Part shown: in pieces, positions 63,070 to 64,000 of the stretch
How the letters are laid out: the number at the start of each line of letters is the position of its first letter
How positions within the stretch are numbered: the stretch's first letter is position 1
Assembly (NCBI RefSeq): GCF_015354735.1
Contig: NZ_JACEFJ010000005.1
Span: 62,001 to 126,000, forward strand
DNA from: Pararhodonellum marinum
GTDB lineage: Bacteria > Bacteroidota > Bacteroidia > Cytophagales > Cyclobacteriaceae
Reading direction: 5' to 3'
DNA: 64,000 nucleotides
Program-made: the position numbers and the translations under genes
Notes under the pieces: generated by a model
What the model saw: the letters and a program-made list of their open reading frames with translations, nothing else
Database searches by the model: none
What the model was told of the DNA's origin: nothing

Positions 63070-63723
63070 TTATCTTAAATCTATCACTTCAACCTTTCCG
63101 TAATTGCTTGCATTAAAGGTAAAGAAATCATCTTTAAGGTCTATATTGGTATCGACATCCTTGAATTTATAGCGAAATACAGTCCCTTGATCATCGAATA
63201 TTTCCCAACCGATCAAGTCTTTCTGGGCTTTGTCCACCATTAGTTTGACCCTTTTGAAAGGAGCATTCGCTTTTTCTGCAGTCAGCTCGACAACTTGAAT
63301 TGTTTTTCCGTTTTCATTTTTCTCACCTAGCAGTTGATAGTTGAACCCTTTTTTGTACATGTTATATACACTGGAAGGGGTCAATTCATCCTCTTGGGTA
63401 TTGACATTGTTGATGGTAACCTCCTTGAATCCGTTGGATTCGATGTAAGTCCATACCGTATTACCATTGTTATAAATTTCTTGGTTATCCAATTTGAGCA
63501 GGTAACTATTTCCTTTGATAGTCACTTCTCCCGAATTGGTTTGGGAACTCCCATCAATCTCATTTTCGTAAGTGTATTCAAAGCTGGCTTGAAGCCCTTT
63601 TAAAGACTGGTATTTTTGACTTACCCCGTCCAGAATCGCTTTGGCTTTGGGATCTTTCTGACTTTGGGCGAAAGTCGAAAATCCCACAAAAATCCAAAGG
63701 ATCATCCATAAATTAAATTTCAT
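63070..63723 (-). CDS. lolA: Outer-membrane lipoprotein carrier protein LolA
   Basis: 217 residues from ATG 63723 with signal ending STFAQ. LolA pattern: KAILDGVSQKYQSLKGLQAS then FEYTYENEIDG, and a beta domain to FFTFNASNYGKVEVIDLR. It ferries lipoproteins across the periplasm. Lies 45 bp downstream of the ftsK end on the same strand, a common Bacteroidota order. Confidence 0.92.
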   Translation of the reverse strand: MKFNLWMILWIFVGFSTFAQSQKDPKAKAILDGVSQKYQSLKGLQASFEYTYENEIDGSSQTNSGEVTIKGNSYLLKLDNQEIYNNGNTVWTYIESNGFKEVTINNVNTQEDELTPSSVYNMYKKGFNYQLLGEKNENGKTIQVVELTAEKANAPFKRVKLMVDKAQKDLIGWEIFDDQGTVFRYKFKDVDTNIDLKDDFFTFNASNYGKVEVIDLR

Positions 63724-63767
63724 TATTGACATAAATATAGCCCTTCAAGAAGGTTTTTTGAAGACAT

Positions 63768-64000
63768 TTACAGGCTATTCAATAATTGTTCCAAACTCAT
63801 TTCATCCTGAATTAATACCTCTCTTGCCTTACTTCCTTCAAAAGGTCCTACAATTCCAGCAGCTTCCAGTTGGTCCACAATCCTACCAGCCCGGTTATAT
63901 CCCAGTTTCAACTTTCTCTGTATCAGGGAGGTACTTCCTTGTTGGTGAAGCACAATCAGTCGGGCGGCATCATCAAACAAGGGGTCCCGGTCCGAAAGGT
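63768..64000 (-). CDS. ftsK: DNA translocase FtsK, C-terminal end (cut by window edge)
   Basis: The last 76 residues of a minus-strand gene running off the right edge: the winged-helix gamma domain (LFDDAARLIVLHQQGSTSLI, then QRKLKLGYNRAGRIVDQLE, AAGIVGP), which reads KOPS sites in FtsK/SpoIIIE. The motor domain lies outside the window. Confidence 0.93.
   Translation of the reverse strand, partial: LSDRDPLFDDAARLIVLHQQGSTSLIQRKLKLGYNRAGRIVDQLEAAGIVGPFEGSKAREVLIQDEMSLEQLLNSL

Noticed and set aside
1-64000. Search for tRNA, rRNA, transposase, integrase, phage and defence genes
   Set aside because: None recognised on either strand; short repeats are the only mobile-like signal.

Overview
The window reads as chromosomal DNA of a free-living aerobic Bacteroidota, most likely order Cytophagales near Cyclobacteriaceae (Algoriphagus/Echinicola-like). 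The lineage is inferred from family content: a TonB-dependent receptor followed by a DUF4249-type lipoprotein, a DUF4293 protein, a MarR regulator of a recognisable Bacteroidota type, moderate GC, few Shine-Dalgarno sequences, and one TANNTTTG-type promoter. No rRNA, tRNA, CRISPR array, prophage or transposase gene was seen. The window cuts an amidohydrolase gene at its left edge and an ftsK-like gene at its right edge.

Region by region. 1-2.3 kb: amidohydrolase 3' end, alpha/beta hydrolase, an exported protein and an AT-rich orphan. 2.5-5.3 kb: a MarR regulator, YceI protein, ring-cleaving dioxygenase and esterase, resembling the MhqR/MhqO/MhqD quinone-response system of Bacillus; a near-identical 12-bp palindrome precedes both the regulator and yceI. 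5.6-13.4 kb: a PQQ-type sugar dehydrogenase lipoprotein, then a stress island (several tiny membrane or basic proteins, manganese catalase, YflT-type protein with degenerate 13-residue repeats, DUF4142 lipoprotein). 13.7-21.1 kb: a 1208-residue TolB/PD40-amidohydrolase fusion, a membrane protein with a Cys/His tail, an outer-membrane barrel and a D-aminoacylase-like lipoprotein.

21.4-28.8 kb is a compact assimilatory sulfate-reduction locus, all on the minus strand: Rrf2 regulator, DUF2061, cysH (iron-sulfur type), cysD, cysN, a siroheme sulfite reductase with an extra helical C-terminal domain, and two siroheme-synthesis genes. Sulfate would be activated to APS, reduced directly to sulfite, then to sulfide, with the cofactor for the last step made by the same gene set. 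29.3-41.5 kb is an exopolysaccharide/O-antigen-like cluster: pyruvyl transferase, Wzx flippase, two GT2 and three GT4 glycosyltransferases, a Wzy/ligase-like membrane protein, an exported parallel beta-helix protein and a short WcaJ-type initiating sugar transferase.

42-64 kb is mostly housekeeping: htpG, an esterase lipoprotein, homogentisate dioxygenase, DUF4293, truA, an ABC exporter, envelope proteins including a collagen-like lipoprotein, hemE, a MOSC protein, the receptor/DUF4249 pair, dnaK, a GroES-like protein, lolA and the ftsK end.

The least-explained structure is intergenic. I see four dispersed repeat families: (A) a ~170-215 bp element with short inverted termini and a GC-rich centre (three copies); (B) an AT-rich ~80-100 bp element of iterated AATATCCA boxes directly 3' of three minus-strand genes; (C) short GAGGTCT...AGACCTC hairpins (about six copies, two between cysD and cysN); (D) a ~48-bp direct repeat flanking a small secreted-protein gene. 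No single clearly novel multi-gene defence or mobile system was found. The best leads are these repeats, the MarR palindromes, the shared motif in the sulfur locus and the sulfite-reductase fusion.
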